A stretch of DNA of 15,043 bases from BOKZ01 sp040900165. GTDB taxonomy: Bacteria > Patescibacteriota > UBA1384 > 2-12-FULL-50-11. The stretch is taken from positions 1 through 15,043 of the forward strand of contig JBBDZM010000013.1 of NCBI GenBank assembly GCA_040900165.1. The letters run 5' to 3'. The stretch's first letter is position 1. The number at the start of each line of letters is the position of its first letter. The notes beneath the pieces were generated by a model, which made no database searches, was not told the origin of the DNA, and saw only the letters and a program-made list of their open reading frames with translations. Shown piece after piece: positions 1 to 6,176 of the stretch. The position numbers were made by a program, and so were the translations under genes.

Positions 1-3
1 TTC

Positions 4-88
4 TGGTGCCCAGGAGAGGACTTGAACCTCCAACCCTTTCGGGATACGAACCTCAATCGTACGCGTATACCTGTTCCGCCACCTGGGC
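4..88 (-). tRNA. tRNA-Leu(GAG), CCA encoded
   Basis: Reading the minus strand, the acceptor arms GCCCAGG and CCTGGGC pair perfectly, the D stem GCG/CGC is present, and the anticodon stem TACGA/TCGTA encloses loop TTGAGGT, giving anticodon GAG (reads CUC/CUU Leu). A long variable arm (TCCCGAAAGGG) marks a class II tRNA, as expected for leucine. The T arm is GGAGG-TTCAAGT-CCTCT with a G-U pair. Discriminator A is followed by a genomically encoded CCA (positions 6 to 4). No intron is present. It is the last gene of the minus-strand block in this window. Confidence 0.97.
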
Positions 89-98
89 TCAAATGAGA

Positions 99-104
99 AT
101 TATA
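99..104 (-). promoter_or_regulatory. -10 box for tRNA-Leu(GAG)
   Basis: A consensus TATAAT lies on the minus strand 10 nt before the mature 5' end of tRNA-Leu(GAG). No good -35 is visible at 16-18 bp, where the sequence is the end of the LAGLIDADG gene. If it is used, the tRNA is transcribed independently of the upstream endonuclease gene. Confidence 0.5.
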
Positions 105-119
105 TCCGTAAATAACCAG

Positions 120-767
120 CTAAGCCATAGTTGCTTGCTGTACAGCCAGTTGAAATTTTAACCGCTTTCTTTCAAGACATGGCAAACCCTTTTTATAGTA
201 CATAAACTGAAATAATTTTATTGAATGTTTCTTCGCAAGCCTTAAATGATATGTCGATTTACCAGCAAACGTAATCCGTCCCTCAATATTAACCACTGCC
301 TTAATCTCGTCCCTTACCCACTCTAGATGCTCCCTGCTTGCGCAGACAAAGTCGGTGTAAAGCATAAAACTACTTTTCCATCGTGGATCCCAATATGAGT
401 AGGTACACCCGTCACCATCCAAATGTCCTCGTAGAAAATCCCTAAAATACTTTCTAGGGATTTTTAGTTTCCCGATAGTCTTAGTCTTATTGGGGGTAAG
501 GCCGAGCGACAGAAGAAATCTATAGAAACTAACGCTACCAAATTGTATTACGTAATACTTTTTCTCTTTTTTGTATGAACTAAATTTTGTGCCGATGGTA
601 TTTTTTAAGGAAAGTATTCTAGAAAAATTCTCTAACTGCTCCTTGTCTTTTGACGTTAAGGAAATATGCCTTCCATCAATTGAGAGGCTACCATCAGTTG
701 CAATAAGTCCAATTATGTATGCCAAATCCGGACGCCATTTTGTATCGACAATGTTTCTTGCGAACAT
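120..767 (-). CDS. Free-standing LAGLIDADG homing endonuclease
   Basis: The 215-residue protein has two LAGLIDADG-type motifs. One lies near residues 15-26 (LAYIIGLIATDG) and the other near residues 111-120 (FLRGHLDGDG). Each has the acidic residue needed for metal-dependent DNA cleavage, so it should act as a single-chain, two-motif enzyme or as a dimer of a related fold. The gene is not inside an intron or intein: it sits alone between two intact leucine tRNA genes on the same strand. The ATG at 767 has GAGG only one base upstream, too close for a normal ribosome binding site, but no other in-frame start precedes the first motif. The gene is visibly richer in A/T than the flanking secretion and transport genes, consistent with transfer. 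Family call is firm; the target site is unknown. Confidence 0.88.
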   Translation of the reverse strand: MFARNIVDTKWRPDLAYIIGLIATDGSLSIDGRHISLTSKDKEQLENFSRILSLKNTIGTKFSSYKKEKKYYVIQFGSVSFYRFLLSLGLTPNKTKTIGKLKIPRKYFRDFLRGHLDGDGCTYSYWDPRWKSSFMLYTDFVCASREHLEWVRDEIKAVVNIEGRITFAGKSTYHLRLAKKHSIKLFQFMYYKKGLPCLERKRLKFQLAVQQATMA

Positions 768-815
768 ACCTCAAGCATATAGCGTATACCAATACTTTCA
801 ACGAAAAATATCTTG

Positions 816-898
816 TGCGCGTGAGAGGAGTCGAACCTCCACGCCCTTGCGGACACTGGAACCTGAATCCAGCGCGTCTACCGTTCCGCCACACGCGC
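816..898 (-). tRNA. tRNA-Leu(CAG), no encoded CCA
   Basis: On the minus strand the acceptor GCGCGTG pairs with CACGCGC, and anticodon stem CTGGA/TCCAG encloses loop TTCAGGT, giving anticodon CAG (Leu CUG). The long variable arm GTCCGCAAGGGC is typical of class II. The T arm GGAGG-TTCGACT-CCTCT ends the body. After discriminator A the genome reads CAA rather than CCA, so CCA must be added enzymatically, unlike the neighbouring tRNA-Leu(GAG). Confidence 0.97.
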
Positions 899-910
899 AA
901 TTACTCGTAG

Positions 911-939
911 ATTTTACCAGATAACTGGTAGATTTTCAC
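911..939 (-). promoter_or_regulatory. Promoter of tRNA-Leu(CAG)
   Basis: On the minus strand, GTGAAA (939-934) and TAAAAT (916-911) are separated by 17 bp, and the -10 ends 12 nt before the mature tRNA. The -35 overlaps the stop codon of the solute-binding protein gene. The spacer carries a 6-bp hairpin TACCAG-ataa-CTGGTA (915-930), which may be a weak end signal for the upstream gene. Confidence 0.5.
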
Positions 940-2237
940 TACTTCAGGTACCACTGATCGATCGCTTGCCAGCGATCACGAACCGATAGCGGAATGTAGG
1001 GAGCGGCCGGAACAACGTTGTTATCGACAATAATATTTCTGGTTACCTGCCCAATAATCTGCAGGACTCCCAAGCTAGCCAGCTGTTGATGAAGTAGGAG
1101 AATTTTTTTATTGCGCTCAGGAATTAGGTATTCGCTCTCAATTTGATCGATTAATTTATCGGCAGCATCGTTCTTAATACCAGACAAATTATTGCCCGGC
1201 GGCCGGATTTGGCTGGAGTGCCAGAGATAATACGGGTCAAGCTCCGGCCCGTAGCTAATGCCCGTTAGTAAGGCCTCGAAATCTCTGGTCGGGCCAATGT
1301 TATTGGCGATATCGTCGGCCGATTTTGTTTGGATTGTCACCACTAACCCTTGTTTTTCCCACTGCTTTTTGACGGTTGGGGCGTAAGATTTAGCTTGGTC
1401 TTCGTCGGAAACTGTTAGAGTAACCTGGGCTCGGGCGACGGTCTTGCCCTGAACAACTTTTTGGCGAAACAAGGTATCCCGAAACGGTGAGCGATTAACA
1501 TTAATTATTACGGCGAAATAATTTGGCGTGCTATAGGAAAATTGTTTGTAGCCATCCGGAACGTGATCGCCCTCTAACCGCGCTCCGTCAATTTTTTTCT
1601 TATTCAAAGCGTCAATCAGCAGCGCTTCGTCAGGGAAAAGATGGACGACAATTTTATTGATGTACGGCGTTAGTGCGTACTCTCTGGTACTGCGGGTAAA
1701 TATCGCCGTCGTATCGCTTAGCTTGCTTAGCTTGTAGGCGCCAAAATCAAACAACGGTTGGGTTAATAGCAACGGTAAATTGGGATTGGGGGCATTAAGA
1801 GCAACCGTTATGACGCCGTCGCCCTCATCGTTAACAATCGCCGGGCCGAGTAGCTCAATGTTTTGGTTTAGTTGGTCAGCAATCTCCTGCGAGGAGATAT
1901 TCTTTTTTAGATCGAAGGTATATTTTGTATTGTCAGCGTTAACCTGCCAATTGTCGATTAGCTGGTTAACTATTTTACCTTCCCGATCCACCTTAAACAG
2001 GCCGGATTTAGTCAATTTGGCGGCAATGGCATCAAGCTCATCGGCTGTGCCAACCACCCCGTCAACGTAAGTCCCTCCCGCCACCGGGCCGTTATTGTCC
2101 AGATTAAAATACTGTCGGTACCAAAGGCTGCCACTGACGGCAATTACCATCGCCAAAATTGCCAGCAGTAGCTTTTCGTTATGTTGCAAAAATCTGCCAA
2201 GCTGTCGCAGAAGCGACGTCAGTAATGGGAATTTCAT
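939..2237 (-). CDS. Membrane-anchored family 5 solute-binding protein
   Basis: The 432-residue protein begins with a basic stretch and one membrane segment (about residues 23-41, LLLAILAMVIAVSGSLWY), then an extracytoplasmic domain. The motif GPELDPYYLWHSSQ in the C-terminal third, and the NWQVNADNTKYTFDLKK segment near residue 95, are characteristic of SBP_bac_5 (peptide/nickel ABC binding proteins, DppA/OppA type). It is shorter than the usual 500-600 residues. There is no lipobox cysteine, so it is probably held by an uncleaved anchor. No permease or ATPase gene of the Opp/Dpp type is nearby. Its ATG directly follows the secG stop (TAAATG), so the two are co-transcribed and probably translationally coupled. 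Ligand unknown. Confidence 0.82.
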   Translation of the reverse strand: MKFPLLTSLLRQLGRFLQHNEKLLLAILAMVIAVSGSLWYRQYFNLDNNGPVAGGTYVDGVVGTADELDAIAAKLTKSGLFKVDREGKIVNQLIDNWQVNADNTKYTFDLKKNISSQEIADQLNQNIELLGPAIVNDEGDGVITVALNAPNPNLPLLLTQPLFDFGAYKLSKLSDTTAIFTRSTREYALTPYINKIVVHLFPDEALLIDALNKKKIDGARLEGDHVPDGYKQFSYSTPNYFAVIINVNRSPFRDTLFRQKVVQGKTVARAQVTLTVSDEDQAKSYAPTVKKQWEKQGLVVTIQTKSADDIANNIGPTRDFEALLTGISYGPELDPYYLWHSSQIRPPGNNLSGIKNDAADKLIDQIESEYLIPERNKKILLLHQQLASLGVLQIIGQVTRNIIVDNNVVPAAPYIPLSVRDRWQAIDQWYLK

Positions 2238-2453
2238 TTAGACAAAGATTCGAGCAATGGCAGAAACGATAAATATCGCGGCAAAAACAATCGTTGCTCG
2301 AAACAGAACCCTTTCTACCCCTCGGCGACTGCGATAGCTGGTATCGTTCCCTCCAAAGGCGCCACCTAAGCCAGTACCACGGTGCTGTAATAGGATTGAA
2401 ACCACCACAAGGATGGCAGATGCGAATTGGCTAATCTGAATGACTGTTGTCAT
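2238..2453 (-). CDS. secG: SecG preprotein translocase subunit
   Basis: The 71-residue protein has two hydrophobic segments. The first is about 5-20 (IQISQFASAILVVVSILLQ); the second is at the C-terminus. They are separated by the Gly-rich cytoplasmic loop with GTGLGGAFGG and the SRRGVERVLFRAT stretch, the classic SecG layout. SecG assists SecYE during protein export in the inner membrane. I chose the ATG at 2453 rather than a TTG at 2462, because a promoter -10 box ends only 9 nt upstream of that ATG, so the transcript would start after the TTG. No Shine-Dalgarno is visible. The gene abuts the solute-binding protein gene. A leucine tRNA gene lies downstream; a secG to tRNA-Leu neighbourhood is also known in enterobacteria. 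Confidence 0.92.
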   Translation of the reverse strand: MTTVIQISQFASAILVVVSILLQHRGTGLGGAFGGNDTSYRSRRGVERVLFRATIVFAAIFIVSAIARIFV

Positions 2454-2462
2454 GTACGGCAA

Positions 2463-2491
2463 ATGGTAACCCGGTGGGGTTTGAGAGTCAA
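2463..2491 (-). promoter_or_regulatory. Promoter of secG, near-leaderless
   Basis: On the minus strand TTGACT (2491-2486), a 17-bp spacer and TACCAT (2468-2463) form a good sigma-70 type promoter. Only 9 nt separate the -10 from the ATG, so the predicted start point is 1-3 nt before the start codon. Confidence 0.55.
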
Positions 2492-2521
2492 GGCAAAACA
2501 GGAGTTAGAGAGCTACTTTAT

Positions 2522-2613
2522 TCGAGGCCAGGATACTCGCTAACGCTCATTTGCTCCTTCAGCCAGCTTCAGTCGCAATGGGATTACATCCCATCTAAAA
2601 TCGAGGCCAGGAT
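2522..2613. repeat. Duplicated 3' end of tRNA-Cys and short intervening element
   Basis: The 13-mer tcgaggccaggat occurs at 2601-2613, where it is the 3' end of tRNA-Cys plus flank, and again at 2522-2534. Read in the tRNA direction (minus), the downstream copy is directly preceded by GCGTTAGCGAGT (2546-2535) and, a little further up, TGAAGGAG (2561-2554). These are related to the sequence before the second tRNA-Lys 3' end. A perfect 7-bp hairpin ATGGGAT-tac-ATCCCAT lies at 2578-2594. The rest of 2454-2600 holds the secG promoter and no supportable gene. Confidence 0.55.
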
Positions 2614-2675
2614 GGGATTTGCACCCACGTAAAACGGTTTTGCAGACCGTTACCTCACTACTCGGTCACCTGGCC
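2604..2675 (-). tRNA. tRNA-Cys(GCA), no encoded CCA
   Basis: On the minus strand acceptor GGCCAGG pairs with CCTGGCC. The anticodon stem ACGGT/ACCGT holds loop CTGCAAA, giving GCA (Cys). Discriminator U is followed by CGA, so CCA is not encoded. A TAAAAT box at 2690-2685 lies 9 nt before the 5' end and could start it independently; otherwise it is processed from the upstream transcript. The last bases of the gene recur downstream (see the repeat at 2522). Confidence 0.96.
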
Positions 2676-2716
2676 AGTAGCTGTATTTTACCGGTTTGGA
2701 AGCTAAAAATCGATAT

Positions 2717-3103
2717 TTACAACAAAGAAAGTAGCTCCTCGTCCGAATCAACTGTCTTAACACCCGGATAGTACGTAAAAATTGAATTAGCACCATGCGG
2801 CCCAACTAGGTATATGTCAGTCTTATTGCTTGTGTGCAACTTGGCAAGCGCTGCCCCGAGCTCTATGTACATTCCGGTGCCCGCCTCATCAGAGAGCAGG
2901 ATAAATACATCGCAGCTCAAAACATGAGCAATGCATTCGCGAGCAAACTTCTTCGCTTCTTCCCGATGCTTATTGTATGGTTTGAGCATCGGCTTAATTA
3001 GCCAATCAGTTTTTGATCGGTAACCTTTTGCTTCTAGGAGTCGCAACAGCTTAATTGCCCGAGATTTTTGAGCGGTTCGAGAGGCAATGTAAACTGCTTT
3101 CAT
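2717..3103 (-). CDS. Nucleoside 2-deoxyribosyltransferase-like protein
   Basis: The 128-residue protein starts with a beta strand (MKAVYIASR), continues with a helical middle, then CDVFILLSDEAGTGMYIELGAALA at about residues 64-87. That pattern, with an Asp (65) before a hydrophobic strand and a Glu (81) in an xxELGxAxA helix, is the active-site layout of the nucleoside 2-deoxyribosyltransferase superfamily (Rossmann-like). Members exchange bases on deoxyribonucleosides or hydrolyse nucleotides; the exact substrate cannot be read here. The reading frame is open further upstream, but that part is the tRNA-Gly gene, so I start at the ATG at 3103. This ATG shares its A with the CCA of the tRNA and has no Shine-Dalgarno. 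Confidence 0.72.
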   Translation of the reverse strand: MKAVYIASRTAQKSRAIKLLRLLEAKGYRSKTDWLIKPMLKPYNKHREEAKKFARECIAHVLSCDVFILLSDEAGTGMYIELGAALAKLHTSNKTDIYLVGPHGANSIFTYYPGVKTVDSDEELLSLL

Positions 3104-3177
3104 GGAGCGGCAGACCGGATTCGAACCGGCGACCTCTTCCTTGGCAAGGAAGCGTTCTACCACTGAACTACTGCCGC
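3103..3177 (-). tRNA. tRNA-Gly(GCC), CCA encoded and overlapping a start codon
   Basis: On the minus strand acceptor GCGGCAG pairs with CTGCCGC. D stem GTTC/GAAC is present, the anticodon stem CTTCC/GGAAG encloses TTGCCAA (anticodon GCC), and the T arm is GCCGG-TTCGAAT-CCGGT. Discriminator U and an encoded CCA follow. The final A of CCA (3103) is the A of the ATG of the next gene on the same strand. Confidence 0.97.
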
Positions 3178-3190
3178 AAATACGCCATAT

Positions 3191-3220
3191 ATTGTACCTT
3201 GGCAATTGCCCTTGTGTAAA
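3191..3220 (-). promoter_or_regulatory. Promoter of tRNA-Gly with palindromic spacer
   Basis: Minus-strand TTTACA (3220-3215) and TACAAT (3196-3191), each one mismatch from consensus, are 18 bp apart; the -10 ends 13 nt before the tRNA. The spacer holds the perfect 10-bp palindrome GGCAATTGCC (3201-3210). A weak overlapping plus-strand promoter (TTGTAC at 3192, TGTAAA at 3215, 17 bp) could serve the divergent gene at 3251. Confidence 0.6.
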
Positions 3221-3250
3221 GGAGAAGCCCGGGTTAACATTGGCTCAGCA

Positions 3251-3610
3251 ATGGCCAAGAAAAACTCCAAAAATATCCAAAAATTATTGAAAAAAAGACA
3301 CCTTCAAGCACTTCAAGAAGGCCGGATCTCCGAACCAACTCCTACCCCACCAACAATCAGCACCGTTGAGTCGCCCCGGCCGGAGATTGCTGCTCCCAGT
3401 CAACTACCCGCCCTGCCCTCACCAGAAAGCCGGCCAGCATTAGCTAACAAACTACTAGCGATACGGGGGTTGTCCCCCATAATTAAAACCTTGATTAGCG
3501 TGTTAATCATTGCCGTTATCTTAATTGCTGTAACTATTTCTGCCGGAAAATCCGACTATCTAACTAAGTTTGGCGATTGGCTCTATACAACTCTTGGGCT
3601 TAATAATTAG
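3251..3610 (+). CDS. Single-pass membrane protein, proline-rich linker, unknown
   Basis: The 119-residue product has three parts. A very basic N-terminus (MAKKNSKNIQKLLKKRHLQ) is followed by a Pro/Ser/Glu-rich low-complexity linker at about residues 30-75. One strong membrane segment near residues 85-102 (TLISVLIIAVILIAVTI) is followed by a short aromatic tail. The order suggests a cytoplasmic nucleic-acid- or membrane-charge-binding tail joined to a C-terminal anchor. I recognise no family. The frame is open to a TTG at 3206, but the ATG at 3251 is preferred because it starts the basic, clearly coding part. No strong ribosome binding site is seen. Its 3' end overlaps by 11 nt, on the opposite strand, the small ORF that ends at 3600. 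Confidence 0.6.
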   Translation: MAKKNSKNIQKLLKKRHLQALQEGRISEPTPTPPTISTVESPRPEIAAPSQLPALPSPESRPALANKLLAIRGLSPIIKTLISVLIIAVILIAVTISAGKSDYLTKFGDWLYTTLGLNN

Positions 3611-3764
3611 TCTGAGCCGAATTTTGCTGGATTGCCGCCGGGAGGGCGTTAAACGTCCGGGTAACAATCATAAAACAGGCTACTAAGGCCACGAATATCG
3701 CCATAATAATAAAAATCTCCACAATTATCTCCACCGGCGCTAGTAAACCAAACGACTTTCTCAT
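3600..3764 (-). CDS. Small 54-residue membrane protein
   Basis: The ORF runs from ATG at 3764 to TAA at 3600, starting 18 nt after the comM stop on the same strand. The protein begins MRKSFGLLAP, has one long hydrophobic helix (about residues 11-35, including IFIIMAIFVALVACFMIV), and a polar tail rich in Gln and Asn (AAIQQNSAQTNY). The codon pattern is clean, and a one-helix small protein is a plausible real product. Against it, no Shine-Dalgarno is seen and it overlaps the end of the opposing gene. No family recognised. Confidence 0.5.
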   Translation of the reverse strand: MRKSFGLLAPVEIIVEIFIIMAIFVALVACFMIVTRTFNALPAAIQQNSAQTNY

Positions 3765-3782
3765 AATTTCATCGTACCAAAG

Positions 3783-5297
3783 CTACGACCGGAAACGGTA
3801 TTGAAGAGCTTCGGCTAGATCGCCCGCTTCGATATTTTGATGCTCGTTAACGTCGGCAATTGTTCTGGATACCCGCAATAATTTATGGAATCCCCGGCCG
3901 GTAATCACAAATTTTTTCGCCGCCGCTTCCAACAATAGCTGGGCATCGTTATTGAGCTGGCAGTGCTCGCTAATTTGCTTGGGCGACAAGCCGGAGTTCA
4001 TCGTTGAATAATTAATCTGCGAGTTATCCCAAACTCTTTTAACCACCTGCCGGTTATCGGCCAAGTCGTTGCCAACTACCGTTGATTTACCTTGAAGCTC
4101 TTTGAGCGACACCGGCACCATCTGAATCGACATATCAATCCGATCGATTATTGGCCCACTGATTTTTTTGCGGTAACGGTCGATCTGGCTAGGCAAACAA
4201 ATACACTCTTTAATCCCCGATTCGTACCAACCACACGGACAAGGGTTCATTGTTGCAACCATTATAAAATCGGCGGGGAATCTTACTCGGGATGCGGCTC
4301 TGGCAACGTTGACCACCTTGTCCTCCAAAGGCTGACGTAACGACTCTAAAACAATCCGCGGGAACTCCGGTAACTCATCAAGAAATAATATTCCGCGGTG
4401 GGCTAGGGAAATCTCCCCGGGTTTGATTGTCGAATTTCCGCCACCGACAACTGATATATGGCTAGCGCTGTGATGGGGGCTACGCAGGGGACGGTCGCTA
4501 AATGCACCAGCTTCATCTGGCGATAACAGCCCGGCGACGCTGTGGATTTTGATTACCTCGATCTGCTCGGACTTACTTAGTTTGGGTAAAAGTGTCCGCA
4601 TAGCTTTGGCCAACATTGTTTTGCCGGCACCAGGCGGGCCGTGCAGCAAGATACTGTGTCCGCCAGCGGCGGCTATCAGCGCCGCCCGTTTGGCTTGGGC
4701 TTGGCCGCGAATTTGGCTCCAAATTTCTTCGCCTTCACTACTCACTGGATAATCAGTTTCGATAAACGGCGCCAGCTCAATTGTTGCGTTCGACCAGTCG
4801 ACAATTTCCCGAAAGCTTTTTACCGGGATGATATTAATATCCTCAATTAATCTCGCTTCCGGGGAATTTTCTTGTGGTAAGACCAGGTTTTTCAGCCCCT
4901 TTTTCTTGGCCCATTCGGCCAGAATCAATACTCCCCGAACTGGCTGTAATCCTCCGTCCAAAGACAGCCCACCAATCACTAAACTTTCTTTGAGACGAGC
5001 TGTTTTATTGAGCTGTTTATCGGCCAGTAGCACCGACATTGCAATCGGCACGTCAAAATGGGTGCCGCTCTTTTTAATCTCGGACGGCGCTAAATGAACG
5101 GTAATCCGACTCATCGGGAATTTGTAGCCAGAGTTTTTGATGGCCGAGCGGACTCGCTCCCGGCTTTCGTCAACTAATTTGTCGGCTAGCCCGATAATCG
5201 AAAACGACGGTAAGCCATTGGCCACATCAACTTCAACGGTCGTTGGCGCCGCCGTTATCCCGTCCACCGTGGCGCTCGGGAGTTTGGCTAGAGCCAT
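3783..5297 (-). CDS. comM: YifB/ComM-family Mg-chelatase-like AAA+ ATPase
   Basis: The 504-residue protein has the full ComM layout. The N-terminal ChlI/Lon-protease-like domain (about 1-170) contains GLPSFSIIGLADKLVDESRERVRSA-type residues and THFDVPIA. The AAA+ domain has Walker A GPPGAGKT at 220-227 and Walker B ILFLDE near 303-308. A cysteine cluster (NPCPCGWYESGIKECIC) precedes IDRIDM, and a C-terminal Mg-chelatase domain follows. Length matches the E. coli protein (about 506). ComM is a hexameric helicase that promotes branch migration when transformed DNA recombines, so the cell probably can take up DNA. The ATG at 5297 was chosen over an upstream TTG at 5336 because homology begins at MALAKLPS. 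A perfect inverted repeat ends 2 nt before this ATG. Confidence 0.93.
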   Translation of the reverse strand: MALAKLPSATVDGITAAPTTVEVDVANGLPSFSIIGLADKLVDESRERVRSAIKNSGYKFPMSRITVHLAPSEIKKSGTHFDVPIAMSVLLADKQLNKTARLKESLVIGGLSLDGGLQPVRGVLILAEWAKKKGLKNLVLPQENSPEARLIEDINIIPVKSFREIVDWSNATIELAPFIETDYPVSSEGEEIWSQIRGQAQAKRAALIAAAGGHSILLHGPPGAGKTMLAKAMRTLLPKLSKSEQIEVIKIHSVAGLLSPDEAGAFSDRPLRSPHHSASHISVVGGGNSTIKPGEISLAHRGILFLDELPEFPRIVLESLRQPLEDKVVNVARAASRVRFPADFIMVATMNPCPCGWYESGIKECICLPSQIDRYRKKISGPIIDRIDMSIQMVPVSLKELQGKSTVVGNDLADNRQVVKRVWDNSQINYSTMNSGLSPKQISEHCQLNNDAQLLLEAAAKKFVITGRGFHKLLRVSRTIADVNEHQNIEAGDLAEALQYRFRS

Positions 5298-5299
5298 CA

Positions 5300-5344
5300 C
5301 CAAATTTTGGGAAAATTTGGAAGTCCCAACTCCCAAGTCCCAAA
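5300..5344 (-). promoter_or_regulatory. Inverted repeat and heptad repeats before comM
   Basis: A perfect 9-bp inverted repeat CCAAATTTT-ggg-AAAATTTGG (5300-5308 / 5312-5320) lies 2 nt upstream of the comM ATG. Directly upstream are three tandem heptads TCCCAAn (5324-5344; TTGGGA on the coding strand). It could be an operator or an RNA hairpin over the start site. The rest of the 5345-5491 gap holds a small hairpin CCATC-gctt-GATGG (5410-5423) and no gene. Confidence 0.45.
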
Positions 5345-5479
5345 GTTTGAAAATTTATTTTTTGTAACGTGTAATTTGTTTGGCTTTTGGGTGTTGGATA
5401 TTGGGGCTTCCATCGCTTGATGGCTATGGACCAAATATAATAATCGCCAGTTTCGGAAAGTATTTTAACTGGCTCATTA

Positions 5480-5507
5480 AATTTTCGGTCTTCATGGACC
5501 GAAAATT
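5480..5507. terminator. Hairpin at the end of the zinc-ribbon gene
   Basis: An 11-bp perfect stem, AATTTTCGGTC and GACCGAAAATT, with a 6-nt loop spans the stop codon of the gene ending at 5492. Only a short T run (three on the minus strand) follows, so it is a stabilising or weak terminating hairpin rather than a textbook terminator. Confidence 0.4.
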
Positions 5508-6142
5508 ATTACCGAGAAACCGAATAGACAAATAATTATTACACCCCAGCCCATAAAGATTATCGGCAGGCGCCGCCCCAACACCGCCAGCACCGTTCCG
5601 GCAATGTAGGTAACTGCCAGCAACATTAACGTCAGGACATTTGGTCCGGAATTTGGCAGTGCTTGAACTTGGGCGGCCTGCAGATCAACTTTTGAGACCG
5701 AAGCTAAAATTGCCGCCGATAAAACAAACATCGACAGCACGGCGGTTGTTGCTTTGGCACGCCCAAACCCCGGGCTTTGGGCGGTTACTGCTGTTTGTTG
5801 CGAGCTTAGCCATTGTTGATGTAGCGCCAACTGGCCGCGGGGGAAAAACATTCCGTCACAATCTGGACAAGTCCAATACTGGCCAGAGTGGGGCGAAACA
5901 TCATGCTCGGCCGGAGCCAGGAGCGTGCCGTCCAGCGCACACATTAAATCATATGATTTAGCCGAGTAGTTGGGGCTGGGTGTATCGTGTTGGGCAACGG
6001 ATTTGGGGTCAAGCTGGCTGGTAAAAGGTTTAGGAAACCAAAAACCACCGCACTGGATGCATTTCTTGGCCTCAACCAACGACCCCCCGGTCGTTAATAA
6101 ATCGACTTGGTCGTAATCGCCGTTACACAACGGACATTTCAC
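5492..6142 (-). CDS. Double zinc-ribbon (zf-TFIIB type) membrane protein
   Basis: The 216-residue protein carries two zinc ribbons. The first pairs CPLC (residues 3-6) with CIQCGGFWF (about 28-36). The second pairs CALD (about 68-71) with CPDCDGMFF (about 92-100), its third ligand changed to Asp. The C-x-x-C-G-G-x-W/F pattern is that of Pfam zf-TFIIB. The C-terminal half has three hydrophobic segments (about 132-150, 170-188 and 194-213), placing the ribbons in the cytoplasm on a membrane anchor. The start is GTG at 6142, supported by GGAGGGG with a 7-nt spacer; this is one of the few strong ribosome binding sites in the window. Function unknown. Confidence 0.75.
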   Translation of the reverse strand: MKCPLCNGDYDQVDLLTTGGSLVEAKKCIQCGGFWFPKPFTSQLDPKSVAQHDTPSPNYSAKSYDLMCALDGTLLAPAEHDVSPHSGQYWTCPDCDGMFFPRGQLALHQQWLSSQQTAVTAQSPGFGRAKATTAVLSMFVLSAAILASVSKVDLQAAQVQALPNSGPNVLTLMLLAVTYIAGTVLAVLGRRLPIIFMGWGVIIICLFGFSVIIFGP

Positions 6143-6176
6143 TAGTAATCCCCTCCGCTCATCTAACTTAATGTAG

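Noticed and set aside
694..910. Short ORFs on both strands across 694-910
   Set aside because: They translate the tRNA-Leu(CAG) gene and its flanks; the peptides show tRNA-derived strings and no protein-like pattern.
2447..2632. 61-codon plus-strand ORF
   Set aside because: It runs antisense over the secG promoter and into the tRNA-Cys gene, with no protein-like features.
3104..3205. N-terminal extension of the deoxyribosyltransferase-like gene
   Set aside because: This part of the open frame is the tRNA-Gly gene read as protein.
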